Below are positions 28,347-37,980 of a stretch of DNA of 64,000 nt, in pieces. The notes under the pieces are model-generated. The model searched no databases. It worked only from the letters and a program-made list of their open reading frames with translations, and was not told the origin of the DNA. Position numbers and translations under genes: made by a program. This stretch comes from Bacteroidales bacterium (GTDB lineage: Bacteria; Bacteroidota; Bacteroidia; Bacteroidales; UBA3663), in assembly GCA_017561935.1 (NCBI GenBank), contig JAFZBE010000041.1, positions 41,454 through 105,453 of the forward strand, given 5' to 3'. Within the stretch, counting starts at the first letter, position 1; every line of letters begins with the position of its first letter.

Positions 28347-28498
28347 TCGCTTCGCTCAAAATCAAAAGAAAATCATTTACAAAATCTTCTACGGACTATA
28401 GGGACTTTAAGGAGAGTGTGGCTCAAAGAGAATAGTCCATTATGTCCGATGAGTCCGTAGATTTTTATCAGATTTTGAGAAATTTTGAGCGAAGCGAC
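28347..28498. repeat. Large imperfect palindrome in the leader of the hypothetical gene
   Basis: Outer arms GGTCGCTTCGCTCAAAAT (left) and ATTTTGAGCGAAGCGACC (right) are inverted. Inside, CTACGGACT (28388-28396) and AGTCCGTAG (28451-28459) form a second inverted pair. The central 60 bp (28401-28459) recur in inverse orientation at 41279-41338 with about 80% identity. Confidence 0.8.
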
Positions 28499-28546
28499 CT
28501 TATGTTATCATCCGCTTGTGTTTTCAATTTGCCGAAATGGATGCTG

Positions 28547-28577
28547 CAAAAATAGGAATTATTCTGCATTCTTCCAA
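28547..28577 (-). promoter_or_regulatory. Promoter and leader module shared with the fishbone elements
   Basis: On the minus strand: TTG (28577-28575), 20 bp, TATTTTTG (28554-28547), then GCAGCATCCATTTCG, GAAAACACAAGCGGAT and ATAACA. The same order of motifs opens the elements at 55940 and 61459. Confidence 0.65.
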
Positions 28578-28613
28578 TTTTTGACCTCAAAATCCAAAAA
28601 AGTCACTCGATTT

Positions 28614-28645
28614 TTTGGATTCTTCCCCGATTTCTTTTATCTTTG
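28614..28645 (+). promoter_or_regulatory. Promoter for the acyl-CoA synthetase gene
   Basis: TTTG (28614-28617), a 20-bp spacer and TATCTTTG (28638-28645), an exact consensus match, 23 bp before the ATG at 28669. Confidence 0.75.
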
Positions 28646-28668
28646 TGCCCAGAAAAACACCCAACATC

Positions 28669-30729
28669 ATGATTAACCGACAACTTCTTCATCCCGAAAG
28701 CATCGTAGTTATAGGTGGCTCGAACAACGTCCACAAACCGGGCGGAGCCATCGTGCGCAACCTCATTCAAGGTGGATACCAGGGCATCCTCCGCATTGTC
28801 AATCCCAAGGAAGACGAGATCCAGGGCATCAAGGCTTTCCACGATGCCAAGGAGATACCGCCCACCGAAATGGCCATCCTCGTTGTTGCAGCTAAGTATT
28901 GTCCCGATTACGCCGAATACCTTGCAGCTGAAAAAGGAGTGCGTGCCTTCATCATCATCTCGGCAGGTTTTGGCGAAGAGACAGCCGAAGGCGCCAAACG
29001 CGAACAGCGCATCCTCGACACGTGCGAGAAGTACGGCTGTGCGCTCATCGGTCCCAACTGCATCGGTATGATGAACGCCTGGTATCACGGTGTCTTCACC
29101 AAGCCAATTCCACAACTCACCGCCAAGGGCGCCGACTTCATCTCGGGCAGTGGTGCTACGGCCGTATTCATTCTCGAGTCGGCGGTCAGCAAGGGATTGC
29201 CGTTCTGCTCGGTATGGAGCATCGGCAACGGGAAGCAGATTGGCATCGAGGACGTGCTTCAGTACATGGACGAAAACTTCGATGCCGAACGGGACTCGCA
29301 CATCAAGTTGCTCTATATCGAGAATATCTCCGACCCCGACAAGTTGCTCTATCATGCAGGCTCGCTCATCCGCAAGGGCTGTCGCATCGCAGCCATCAAG
29401 GCAGGAAGCAGCGAGAGTGGTTCACGTGCGGCCAGTTCTCATACGGGAGCCATTGCCAGCAGCGATTCGGCTGTCGAGGCACTCTTCCGCAAAGCTGGTA
29501 TCGTGCGTTGCTTCTCGCGCGAAGAGCTCACCACAGTGGGTTGCATCTTCACCCTTCCTGCGTTGAACGGAAGGAACTTTGCCATCGTTACCCATGCTGG
29601 AGGTCCTGGTGTGATGCTGACCGATGCCTTGTCGAAAGGCGGTCTGCAGGTGCCTCATCTCTCGGGCCCCGACACCGAGGAACTGAAGACGAAGCTCTTT
29701 CAGGGTGCTGCCGTGAGCAATCCCATCGACATCCTGGCTACGGGCACACCCGAGCAATTGGGCATCGCCATCGACTATTGCGAAAAACGTTTCGACACCA
29801 TCGATGCCATCTTCGTCATCTTCGGGTCCCCAGGTCTAGTACAGCTCTATGAGGCTTACGATGTGCTTCACAAGAAGATACTCGAATGCCACAAGCCCAT
29901 CTTCCCCATCTTGCCGTCGATGAACACCGCAGGTCCCGAGGTGGCCGAATTCCTGGCCAAGGGACATGTCAACTTCTCCGACGAGGTGACGGTGGCCAAC
30001 TGTCTCGTCCGCGTGATGAACACACCCAAGCCGGCGCCGGCCGAAGTCACACTCTTTGGTGTCGATGTAATTAAGATTCGCGACATCGTGAGCTCCATCA
30101 AACAGAGCGGTTATATCTCGCCCGACCTTGTGCGCCAGATATTCAGCTGTGCCGGTATCCCCATGGTGCCCGAGATGGTGAGCGAACGTAAGGAAGATTT
30201 GCTTGCCTTCGCCGAGAAGATTGGCTATCCCGTGGTTGCCAAGGTCGTTGGACCCATCCACAAGAGCGATGTGGGAGGTGTGACATTGAATATCCGCGAT
30301 GCCGAACACCTTGCCTGGGAGTTCGACCACAAAATGAAGATCGAGGGTGCTACCGCCGTGATGGTTCAAAAGATGCTGCGTGGCACCGAGCTATTCATCG
30401 GTGCCAAGTACGAGCCGCGTTTCGGCCATGTTGTGCTCTGCGGTTTGGGCGGCATCTTTGTCGAAGTGCTCAAGGATGTGTCCAGTGGTCTCGCTCCCTT
30501 GTCGGTTTCCGAAGCCGAATCGATGATCCACAGTCTCCGTGGCTACAAGATTATCAAGGGCACACGTGGACAAAAGGGCATCAACGAGCACAAGTATATG
30601 GAGATCATCGTGCGTCTTTCCACTCTGCTTCGTTTCGCTACCGAAATAAAGGAAATGGACATCAACCCGCTCATCGCTGATGACAACGATGTAGTCGCTG
30701 TTGATGCCCGTATCCGAATCGAAAAATAA
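28669..30729 (+). CDS. Acetate--CoA ligase (ADP-forming), fused alpha and beta subunits
   Basis: The 686-residue protein joins both parts of an ADP-forming acyl-CoA synthetase. The N-terminal CoA-binding domain starts at HPESIVVIGGSNNVHKPGG. The ligase domains contain the phosphohistidine in AASSHTGAIASSDS (about residue 257), as in the alpha subunit. From about 480 an ATP-grasp domain follows (AEKIGYPVVAKVVGPIHKSDVGG). The enzyme makes acetate (or another acid) and ATP from acyl-CoA, ADP and phosphate, a way to gain ATP in fermentation. ATG 28669 gives the family start; 18 extra codons upstream would include the promoter. The gene converges on queC with a 29-bp gap. Confidence 0.9.
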   Translation: MINRQLLHPESIVVIGGSNNVHKPGGAIVRNLIQGGYQGILRIVNPKEDEIQGIKAFHDAKEIPPTEMAILVVAAKYCPDYAEYLAAEKGVRAFIIISAGFGEETAEGAKREQRILDTCEKYGCALIGPNCIGMMNAWYHGVFTKPIPQLTAKGADFISGSGATAVFILESAVSKGLPFCSVWSIGNGKQIGIEDVLQYMDENFDAERDSHIKLLYIENISDPDKLLYHAGSLIRKGCRIAAIKAGSSESGSRAASSHTGAIASSDSAVEALFRKAGIVRCFSREELTTVGCIFTLPALNGRNFAIVTHAGGPGVMLTDALSKGGLQVPHLSGPDTEELKTKLFQGAAVSNPIDILATGTPEQLGIAIDYCEKRFDTIDAIFVIFGSPGLVQLYEAYDVLHKKILECHKPIFPILPSMNTAGPEVAEFLAKGHVNFSDEVTVANCLVRVMNTPKPAPAEVTLFGVDVIKIRDIVSSIKQSGYISPDLVRQIFSCAGIPMVPEMVSERKEDLLAFAEKIGYPVVAKVVGPIHKSDVGGVTLNIRDAEHLAWEFDHKMKIEGATAVMVQKMLRGTELFIGAKYEPRFGHVVLCGLGGIFVEVLKDVSSGLAPLSVSEAESMIHSLRGYKIIKGTRGQKGINEHKYMEIIVRLSTLLRFATEIKEMDINPLIADDNDVVAVDARIRIEK

Positions 30730-30758
30730 AGTGATCGGGGTGTAGTTTCAAGGATGGA

Positions 30759-31406
30759 CTATGCCTCGTATTCCGTGGGGTCGAAGCCTTCGAGGGCTTC
30801 CTTGCGTTCGATGCAGGTGCCGCACTTGCCGCAGTGGCGGTCATGGCCCTTGTAGCAGGAGTAGGTGTGGGCGTAATCGACACCGAGTTCACGACCACGT
30901 AGCGCGATGTCGCGTTTGGAAAGTGGAGTGTAGGGGGTGAGGAGCGTCACACCGTTGGTGGTGCCTGCCTCGATGGCGCGGCTCATGGCAACGACGAAGT
31001 CGGGACGGCAATCGGGATAGACGAAGTGGTCGCCCGAATGGTTGGCCATGAGCACGTACTGCAAACCCTGGCTTTCGGCGATGCCGGCAGCGATGCTGAG
31101 CATGACACCGTTGCGAAAAGGTACGATGGTCGATTTCATGTTCGTCTCGTCATAATGTCCGTCGGGTATCTCCTCGTATCCGTTCTTGAGAAGACTGGAA
31201 CGGAAGTACTGCTCCATGAAGTCGAATGAGATGACGAGGTGAGGTATGCCGAGTTTATGACACTGCCAGCGGGCACAGGCAATCTCGTGCTCAGCGTGGC
31301 GTGAATGATAGTCGAAGGTGAGGGCCAGGGCGATGCGCTCCTGGAATTCGTGGAGCAGCGTCACGCTGTCCATGCCGCCGCTCAGGATAATAATACTGTC
31401 TTTCAT
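30759..31406 (-). CDS. queC: 7-cyano-7-deazaguanine synthase
   Basis: The 215-residue protein has the ATP-pyrophosphatase loop near the start (IILSGGMDSVTLLHEF), VPFRNGVMLSIAAGIAE in the middle and a zinc site of four cysteines at the end (SCYKGHDRHCGKCGTC). QueC converts 7-carboxy-7-deazaguanine to preQ0, the precursor of queuosine in tRNA. The length is typical. Other queuosine precursor genes are not next to it; gluQ, which acts on queuosine-containing tRNA-Asp, is 13 kb away. It is transcribed away from the SPOR lipoprotein gene. Confidence 0.95.
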   Translation of the reverse strand: MKDSIIILSGGMDSVTLLHEFQERIALALTFDYHSRHAEHEIACARWQCHKLGIPHLVISFDFMEQYFRSSLLKNGYEEIPDGHYDETNMKSTIVPFRNGVMLSIAAGIAESQGLQYVLMANHSGDHFVYPDCRPDFVVAMSRAIEAGTTNGVTLLTPYTPLSKRDIALRGRELGVDYAHTYSCYKGHDRHCGKCGTCIERKEALEGFDPTEYEA

Positions 31407-31431
31407 TTGTTTCTTTTTCCTTAAACTGCGG

Positions 31432-31462
31432 CAAAATTACGGCTTTTTGAGCATTTTTCCAA
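31432..31462 (-). promoter_or_regulatory. Promoter for queC
   Basis: On the minus strand TTG (31462-31460), 20 bp, TAATTTTG (31439-31432), 25 bp before the ATG. Confidence 0.65.
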
Positions 31463-31489
31463 GGATTTCAGTTTTTTTTAGAATAAAAA

Positions 31490-31521
31490 TTTGCTTTCTA
31501 CGGATTTGTTGCGTAAATTTG
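31490..31521 (+). promoter_or_regulatory. Promoter for the SPOR lipoprotein gene
   Basis: TTTG (31490-31493), a 20-bp spacer and TAAATTTG (31514-31521), an exact match. It may also serve the CotH genes downstream. Confidence 0.75.
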
Positions 31522-31558
31522 CCCCCAAAATTGACATATCTACTTAACCCAAATAAAT

Positions 31559-32050
31559 ATGAAGAAGACACTCTTGATGGCTTTTGCCATTGTTGCAGCT
31601 GTCGCACTGACTGGCTGCAAAAGTAAGAAAACCCTTTCCGAGGCTGCTACCGTTGCATCTCCTACCGAGGAGGTAAAGGAAGTGGAGCCAATCACCTACA
31701 CCACGCCTACGCGTACCACGACTCGTACCCAGCCTGTTGCCCAGGCCGGTGATCGTCAGGAGAAGGTATCAGTGGTGAACAGTGGTGATGCAGGACTCTT
31801 GAAGGACTACAATGTTGTGGTTGGCGCATTCAGCAACAAGGCCAACGCTGATAACTTCAAGGCCAAGATGGTGAGCCGTGGCTACAACGCATTCCTGGTA
31901 CAGAACGAGGCTGGCCTCTATCGTGTAGTGGCTGGCGGTTATGACACCCGCGCCCAGGCTGTGAGTGTGCGTGACAATATCCGTTCGACCTACGCCAACG
32001 ATGATCCGGGCACATGTCCAGCCGCATGGTTGCTCATCCCAGCATATTAA
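31559..32050 (+). CDS. SPOR-domain lipoprotein
   Basis: The 163-residue protein starts with a lipoprotein signal (VAAVALTGCKSKK, lipidated Cys about 20). A Thr/Pro-rich linker (PTRTTTRTQPV) leads to a C-terminal SPOR-like domain (KDYNVVVGAFSNKANADNF ... GLYRVVAGGYDTRAQA). SPOR domains bind peptidoglycan glycan strands lacking stem peptides, usually at division sites. It is the first gene after a good promoter, about 105 bp before the first CotH gene; a weak hairpin at 32083-32103 may separate them. Confidence 0.88.
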   Translation: MKKTLLMAFAIVAAVALTGCKSKKTLSEAATVASPTEEVKEVEPITYTTPTRTTTRTQPVAQAGDRQEKVSVVNSGDAGLLKDYNVVVGAFSNKANADNFKAKMVSRGYNAFLVQNEAGLYRVVAGGYDTRAQAVSVRDNIRSTYANDDPGTCPAAWLLIPAY

Positions 32051-32155
32051 TACGTTTTTTTCACGTTTATTGAAGCCAGATACTTGGGGCATTGCTCCAA
32101 GTGTTTGGCTTTCTGCGCTTATTTAGCTGATACAACGGGACCGATTGCAACACTC

Positions 32156-33967
32156 ATGTTGAAATACTTATTACTCACCTCACTGTTTCTTTGCCTTCTT
32201 TTTCCAAGCAGGGCCCAGACCAACTACGAGCAGACCATCTGCTCGCACGGATACACTCCTGGTCAGACACATGACTGGAGCCTTGAGTCGGACATCAATC
32301 TGCCCCGGCCTCGCTTGGCCTTTATCAATCTGCACTCCAAATACGGAATCCCCTACACCAGGACTTCCAACTTACGCGATACCATCGAATATTTCGATGC
32401 TTTGGGCAATTACTTCATGAAGCGCGCCATCGTCAACGTGCAGGGTGCCACTTCTACCTCATTTCCCAAGCGCAATGTCAAGTTGCAGCTCATCGACGAT
32501 GACTGGAAGGGCGAAGTCGTGCCCACTGTTGACTTTGACGGGTGGGTAAAACAAGATCATTTCCACCTCAAGGCATTCTATACCGACTGGTTGCGCGGTG
32601 TCGGAATCGTAGGCTACCAGCTCTTCGACCAGATGGAACAGAAGATGCCTGCTTCGAGCAATCGCATCTGGAAGCGTGCAGGCGTGGAGGGACACAAGAA
32701 CGCACGTTGCTACCCCGACGGCTTCCCTTGCATGATGTTCCTCAACGGCGAGTTCTGGGGCATCTGCACCTGGCAGCTTGCCAAGCATCGCCGCAACATG
32801 GCACAAGAGAAGTACAATGCCCTCCATATCCATCTGGACGGTAATATGAACGAAACAAACTTCTGGTTCGACAACGTGAAGTGGAGTGCAATCGAGGTGC
32901 GCAATCCCAGAGGACTTTACGACATGGATGGCAATGTCTACGATGGAGCCACCGAACTCATCGACAGCAGTTCGCCCTACTATGCGCTGTCCGACGATCC
33001 GCAGGACGTGCGCCAGGCCAAACAACGCTCTGCCCAAGTCAAGCAGGCCGTCATCAGCCTCACACGACGAGTGGGAGAGGTGGCCGACTTGAAGCGAAAC
33101 GGAGCCTCGGCCGAAGAGATTCGCCAAGCCATTGCCCGCCACTTCGATGTAGAGTCGATGGTCAACTACCTCGTGTTCAGCATCGTGACAAGCAATTACG
33201 ACGGCTTCGCCAAAAACTGGCAATGGCTCACCTACGATGGTGGCGAAACGTGGCACGTGGCACCCTACGACCTCGACTGCACCTTCGGCAACTATCATGA
33301 GGGCACTTTCGTCTTCCCTGCTCGATTCTCGTATAGCGACAGCGACTACCGCTTCCAGATTTCGCGGCGTGGCATCGCCACGTGGTTCTGGGATTACTAC
33401 TTTGACGAAATCCAGGCACGCTACACCGAATTGCGCGACAGCGGTGTCATCAGCCTGAAGAACATCTCGGATCTCATACACGCATGGCACGACCACATCG
33501 GCAGCGACCTCTACGACATGGAGTGGACACGCTGGCCCAACGCCCTCTGCATCAGCCAGACTATCACTAATCCCGGATGGACAGTCTCTGATGACTGGAC
33601 CGACCAATTCAACTATTTGCCCGAGTGGAAAGATGATGTCACTTATCAGCCTGGCGATGTCTGTCGTCTGGCTAGACGTGTCTGGATTGCCTCTTCCGTC
33701 ACCCAGGGCGTGCGTCCCTATCAGCAACTTGGCTACACCGACAGCCTCGACCGCCTGGATGACTGGATCGATGAACGTATCGCGCTCGAAGACTCCTACT
33801 TCAGTTATACTGCCCCTCCCGAAAGTCTCGAACAGGTCTCTCACTCTGATGCGACTCACGCCATCGCTGTCCTTGCCCCCGATGGCACTCCGCGCACCCG
33901 TCTCGCTCGTGGCATCAACATCGTGCGCTACGATGACGGATCCTCGCGCATCGTCTATTTACGTTAA
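32156..33967 (+). CDS. CotH-kinase-like secreted protein 1
   Basis: The 603-residue protein has a signal peptide (LLLTSLFLCLLFPSRAQT). Its CotH-type kinase core shows VNVQGATSTSFPKRNVKL (strand and Lys region), FHLKAFYTDWLRGVGIVGYQLFD, FLNGEFWGICTWQL and the metal-binding Asp in VAPYDLDCTFGNYHEG. CotH proteins are atypical kinases first found on spore coats; bacterial homologues are also secreted or surface attached. A carbohydrate-binding-module-like segment lies near the C-terminus (YLPEWKDDVTYQPGDVCRLARRVWIAS). ATG 32156 begins the signal peptide. It is the first of three CotH-like genes here, 8 bp before the second. Confidence 0.82.
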   Translation: MLKYLLLTSLFLCLLFPSRAQTNYEQTICSHGYTPGQTHDWSLESDINLPRPRLAFINLHSKYGIPYTRTSNLRDTIEYFDALGNYFMKRAIVNVQGATSTSFPKRNVKLQLIDDDWKGEVVPTVDFDGWVKQDHFHLKAFYTDWLRGVGIVGYQLFDQMEQKMPASSNRIWKRAGVEGHKNARCYPDGFPCMMFLNGEFWGICTWQLAKHRRNMAQEKYNALHIHLDGNMNETNFWFDNVKWSAIEVRNPRGLYDMDGNVYDGATELIDSSSPYYALSDDPQDVRQAKQRSAQVKQAVISLTRRVGEVADLKRNGASAEEIRQAIARHFDVESMVNYLVFSIVTSNYDGFAKNWQWLTYDGGETWHVAPYDLDCTFGNYHEGTFVFPARFSYSDSDYRFQISRRGIATWFWDYYFDEIQARYTELRDSGVISLKNISDLIHAWHDHIGSDLYDMEWTRWPNALCISQTITNPGWTVSDDWTDQFNYLPEWKDDVTYQPGDVCRLARRVWIASSVTQGVRPYQQLGYTDSLDRLDDWIDERIALEDSYFSYTAPPESLEQVSHSDATHAIAVLAPDGTPRTRLARGINIVRYDDGSSRIVYLR

Positions 33968-33975
33968 ATAACTCT

Positions 33976-36375
33976 ATGAAACGCCTTTTTGCCACCCTCG
34001 CGGGTCTTCTTGCCGCATCTTTCATGATCGCAGTGTCGCAAAACGTTGTGATCAATGAGATTATGCAGAGCAACGTAAATGGTATCATGTATAAAGGTGA
34101 TTTCCCCGACTCATGGGTTGAACTCTATAACGACAGCAGGAAGGCAACCAATATACAGGGTTGGCGCATAGGCTTGGAGCGCAATTTCGACACCGCATGG
34201 GAGTTCAGCCACTCGATGTTCATCAGTGCTGCCAGTCACCTGTTGGTCTATTGCGACAAGATCGATAATGGCTACCAGCATACCAACTTTCACCTCGATG
34301 CCCATGAATGCACCATCTATCTGTGGGATGCCAGTGGCACGATAGCCGATTCGTTGCGTCATTCCCAGCAGCCTGCACCCGGGGTGGCCTACGGACGAAC
34401 TGAAGATGGCGGCGACCACTGGAACTACGAAGTCACTCCCACACCAGGCACGTCAAACCAGGGCGTCTTCACCCACTTTCTGATGCCTGAACCCAAATTC
34501 AGTCTCACGGGCCGGTTGCTCGACTGCCCCGGACAGGAGCTCGTCGTATCTATTCCAGACACTCCCGACCTGCCTGTCGACACACGGCTATATGTCACCA
34601 CCGATGGCTCGTTCCCAACACATGATTCACCCTGCTACTCACGCGACAATCCTTTCATCATCACTCTCGACAGCACCACAGTTGTGCGCGCACGCCTCCT
34701 TTCCTCCCAAGGCCTCACCAATGTGCCCTCCACTCATAGCTACATCCTCCACCCGCGTGCCACTAAGTTGCCGGTCTTCTCGCTCTCGTGCGACAGCCTG
34801 CTTCTTTGGGGCGACAGCCTCGGTATGCTGATCGGTTCAGACTACCACTCAAACTGCTACAAGGGCTGGCGTCGCCCCATCCACTTCGAAATGTACGAGC
34901 AGGACCAACCCGACCGTGCCATCCTCAACCAGTTGGGCGAAGCCGGCATGCACGGCGCAGGGTCCATGCTCCACAATCAGAAGGCCATGAACCTCTACAC
35001 CAACAAACGATGGCAGCGAAAACGCTTCGATGCATCACGCTTTTGGCTTCATAAGCCACACATTACTCAAACCAAGACCTTCTGCCTGCGCAACGGCGGC
35101 AGCCGCTGTGCCGACTCGCGGTTTGAAGATGCTTTCGTGCAGCTTCTTTTTGCCGAACACATCGACACGCTGGAATACCTCGACTATCGCCCCGTCATCG
35201 TCTATATCAATGGACGTTATCGCGGCCTGTACGACCTGCGCGAACGTGCCAACAGCACTTTTGCAGCCAATAACTATGGTATCGACGAGGACGAAGTGAC
35301 CGAAATCGAGGATATGGACAGCACCGATCCTATCTACAAGCCAGTTCGCGACCTGATATGGAGCGACAACCCAACCTACGAGGCTCTTTGCCAATACTTC
35401 GACATGCCTTTGCTGCTCGACTACACGTGCTGCCAGGCTTTCGCCACCAACACGCTCTTCCCTTCGGCCAATGTCTTCATGTGGGTGCATGGCGACACGC
35501 TTCGTCCCGACGACCCCGATAGCCGCATTCACCCTGTTCTGAAAGACCTTGATGAATTGGCCTCCACGGCTCCTACTACCAATTGGTACAACTTCATCAC
35601 CCTGCAAGGCCCTGAGGGCACATGGGGGTCGAACTACAACTGCCGTCGCCTCTATGCAGTTTTATTCGGTTTGAAGGAATTCGAAGACGCATTTCTCGAC
35701 CGCATGCAGACCTATTTGGGCGACTTCTGCAAGCCCAGTGTCACAGTGCCCATGGCTCAGCGATTACGTACTGAGATAGAAGACGAGATTCCAGCCACCT
35801 TTGAAGTGCTCGACGAGGGTGTGACGTACGCAGATTTTGCCGATCGCATCGAACATAAGCTCATCCCTTATCTGGAGCAGCGCCCGTTGATACACTATCA
35901 GCATCTGGCTGCCTATTACGGATTAGGAGAAGTTGTGCAAATGAGTGTCAGCACACGATGCAGTGATGACGACGAGCTGAGCAACGAGCAACTTTGCATA
36001 AAGGTCAATAACATCCGCCTTACTGAGGGCGATTTCGACGGAGTCCTGTTTTCGAACCGTCCCGTTCGTCTCGACACCGGCAATGACGACCTGGGTTGGC
36101 GCATCACACTCATAGATGCCGTAGGCCGTATTCAGACCCTTGAACAGCGTCATTCCTCACTCTCGTTCTGTCTCGTCGACTATGGCACGGGCTTCTCAAG
36201 CGTACGCTTCGATCCCATGCCTATTGTTCAAATGGGAATTGAAAGCGTCACGACCGACTATGCGGCACCTCAGCAATGTTATGACCTCGTTGGCCGCCCA
36301 ACCCGGTCAACATTGAGAGGCCTCGGCATCATACGTGACGCGAATGGAAATACCCGAAAAACATTTTGTCCATGA
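33976..36375 (+). CDS. CotH-kinase-like secreted protein 2, with lamin-tail-like domain
   Basis: The 799-residue protein has a signal peptide (TLAGLLAASFMIAVSQN), then a lamin-tail-like domain at about 22-165 (VVINEIMQSNVNG, DSWVELYNDS, GTSNQG), a chitobiase-type beta domain at about 195-265 (LYVTTDGSFPT), and a CotH kinase domain from about 265 (KAMNLYTNKRW, FCLRNGGSR, RPVIVYINGRYRGLYDLRER, HPVLKDLDEL). The Asp in KDLDEL matches the metal-binding residue. It is 8 bp after CotH1, and its stop overlaps the next start as ATGA. CotH proteins with a lamin-tail domain are known in Bacteroidetes. Targets are unknown. Confidence 0.82.
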   Translation: MKRLFATLAGLLAASFMIAVSQNVVINEIMQSNVNGIMYKGDFPDSWVELYNDSRKATNIQGWRIGLERNFDTAWEFSHSMFISAASHLLVYCDKIDNGYQHTNFHLDAHECTIYLWDASGTIADSLRHSQQPAPGVAYGRTEDGGDHWNYEVTPTPGTSNQGVFTHFLMPEPKFSLTGRLLDCPGQELVVSIPDTPDLPVDTRLYVTTDGSFPTHDSPCYSRDNPFIITLDSTTVVRARLLSSQGLTNVPSTHSYILHPRATKLPVFSLSCDSLLLWGDSLGMLIGSDYHSNCYKGWRRPIHFEMYEQDQPDRAILNQLGEAGMHGAGSMLHNQKAMNLYTNKRWQRKRFDASRFWLHKPHITQTKTFCLRNGGSRCADSRFEDAFVQLLFAEHIDTLEYLDYRPVIVYINGRYRGLYDLRERANSTFAANNYGIDEDEVTEIEDMDSTDPIYKPVRDLIWSDNPTYEALCQYFDMPLLLDYTCCQAFATNTLFPSANVFMWVHGDTLRPDDPDSRIHPVLKDLDELASTAPTTNWYNFITLQGPEGTWGSNYNCRRLYAVLFGLKEFEDAFLDRMQTYLGDFCKPSVTVPMAQRLRTEIEDEIPATFEVLDEGVTYADFADRIEHKLIPYLEQRPLIHYQHLAAYYGLGEVVQMSVSTRCSDDDELSNEQLCIKVNNIRLTEGDFDGVLFSNRPVRLDTGNDDLGWRITLIDAVGRIQTLEQRHSSLSFCLVDYGTGFSSVRFDPMPIVQMGIESVTTDYAAPQQCYDLVGRPTRSTLRGLGIIRDANGNTRKTFCP

Positions 36376-37934
36376 CTCTCCCTCTGCTCCTCCCTCTTGC
36401 GGCTACAGCCCTTCAGCTCCATTTGGGTGCACAGTGCATCCAGACGGACATCAGCAGCATCGACAGCCTGACCTTCGATGCAGCTCAGCAGCAGCTCGTC
36501 GTATATCGCGCTGAGACCTCTGGCTATTATGTTCCTATTTCCAGCATTGACAGCATCTCTTTTCCCCAACTCCAGTCGTACGTATCCATACGTTTCGGTG
36601 CTGACATTGTGTCATCGGTCAATCCCTACTATTTCGACGGACTGACGATTGAGTGCAGCGGAAATAATGTCAAGGTGGTGAGCCATTGTGACTTCGTGAC
36701 AGATATCATAATCGAAGGACAAGCTTCCGATGCGTCGATTCTCATCGAAGCCGACCAACCCATTCGTCTTCACCTCAATGGTCTGGAGCTCTCCAGCAGC
36801 CGACCTTCAATCATCAAACTGGCGAAGGCATCGGCTGCCACCATCCTCATCGAAGGCGAAAACACGCTCAGACATACGGCAAGCGAATTCGATCGTGATT
36901 CGCCCGAGGCTGCTATTTTTGCAGCTGGGCAACTCACTCTCTCGGGTTCAGGAGCCCTTACTGTCCTGACAGAAGGAAAGGTCGGGCATTCGCTACATGC
37001 CGGTTCTCTCAGTATCGAGGGCGGTTCCTTCACGATTGACAATTGTAGCCGAGGCATCAAGGACATAGGTGTCATCTACTCGCCCATTGCAATTCTGGCT
37101 GATGAGACATTCGAAATGAGTCGAGGTCGGTTGTCGATTCATGCCACACGCGAGGCGTGCAAGGGAATCGTATGTCAGGGTCCTGTCACTATCGGCCCAT
37201 ATCAGGATACCTCCCTTGAACTCGATATCCATTGCATCGGTAAGACGCTCTACACCCCTGGCTCCGACGGTCACACTTTGACCGAGGGCTGTCCAGCCAT
37301 ACTGACGACGCGCTCCATCAGCATCCGAGGCGGTATCATCAACATTGAGACAGCCGACAACGCATCGCAGGGCTGTAAGGCCGGTGAGCGCATCGACATC
37401 AGTGGCGGGCAGCTCTTCATGCAATGCTACGACGACTGCCTGAACAGCGCCGGACCCATCACCTTAGCAGGTGGCACCACAGTCTGTTACAGCACAGGCG
37501 ACGATGCCATCGACAGTGATTATGCCCAGCCGGGTGCCATCGTCATCGAAGGAGGCAACCTGTTCGCCTACACGACACAAGGCCCTTCGGAAGAAGCGCT
37601 CGACTGCGATGACAACAGTCGTATTCTACTCCGCAGCGGCATCGTCGTCACCTTCGGCGGCGCGCAGCACCCCGAACTGCGCAACCTCGGTTCTAACCAG
37701 CAGCCCTATTATTTGGGACCCGCTCTTGATGATTGCCACAGTGGATGTTATTATTCGCTCACAGACCCTCAAGGCAACCCGATCTGTTCTTTCCGCTTCG
37801 ACCACGACTTCCAAAGCATGCAGTCACTCTTTTCTTCCCCTGGATTCGACCCCGAAAACTGGAGCATCGTCGAATCATCCGAACCGCCTTCATGCTTCTC
37901 GGAAAGTGTAGCTGGAAGATTCTTCCTCTATTAG
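36372..37934 (+). CDS. Cthe_2159-type carbohydrate-binding beta-helix protein
   Basis: The 520-residue protein opens with a hydrophobic signal-like stretch (LLLPLAATALQLHLGAQ). Its middle and C-terminal parts show short repeating strands (ILIEADQPIRLHLNGLEL, GSGALTVLTEGKVGHSL, YDDCLNSAGPITLAGG, STGDDAIDSDYAQPGAIVIEGGN) typical of the beta-helix carbohydrate-binding domain of the Cthe_2159 family, which binds polysaccharides through calcium-held acidic sites. The start ATG 36372 overlaps the CotH2 stop as ATGA, so the two are coupled. Such proteins are known beside CotH genes, and a joint role at the surface is likely. Confidence 0.8.
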   Translation: MTLPLLLPLAATALQLHLGAQCIQTDISSIDSLTFDAAQQQLVVYRAETSGYYVPISSIDSISFPQLQSYVSIRFGADIVSSVNPYYFDGLTIECSGNNVKVVSHCDFVTDIIIEGQASDASILIEADQPIRLHLNGLELSSSRPSIIKLAKASAATILIEGENTLRHTASEFDRDSPEAAIFAAGQLTLSGSGALTVLTEGKVGHSLHAGSLSIEGGSFTIDNCSRGIKDIGVIYSPIAILADETFEMSRGRLSIHATREACKGIVCQGPVTIGPYQDTSLELDIHCIGKTLYTPGSDGHTLTEGCPAILTTRSISIRGGIINIETADNASQGCKAGERIDISGGQLFMQCYDDCLNSAGPITLAGGTTVCYSTGDDAIDSDYAQPGAIVIEGGNLFAYTTQGPSEEALDCDDNSRILLRSGIVVTFGGAQHPELRNLGSNQQPYYLGPALDDCHSGCYYSLTDPQGNPICSFRFDHDFQSMQSLFSSPGFDPENWSIVESSEPPSCFSESVAGRFFLY

Positions 37935-37980
37935 TCGTTAATTATTCGAAAATAATAGGCGCGATTGCACCAAAATTGTT

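Noticed and set aside
32459..33859. Long minus-strand frame opposite CotH1
   Set aside because: It is antisense to the CotH kinase core, with no family resemblance.
36366..36371. TTG start two codons before ATG 36372 for the carbohydrate-binding protein
   Set aside because: The ATG overlaps the CotH2 stop as ATGA, a usual coupling arrangement, so it is the better start.
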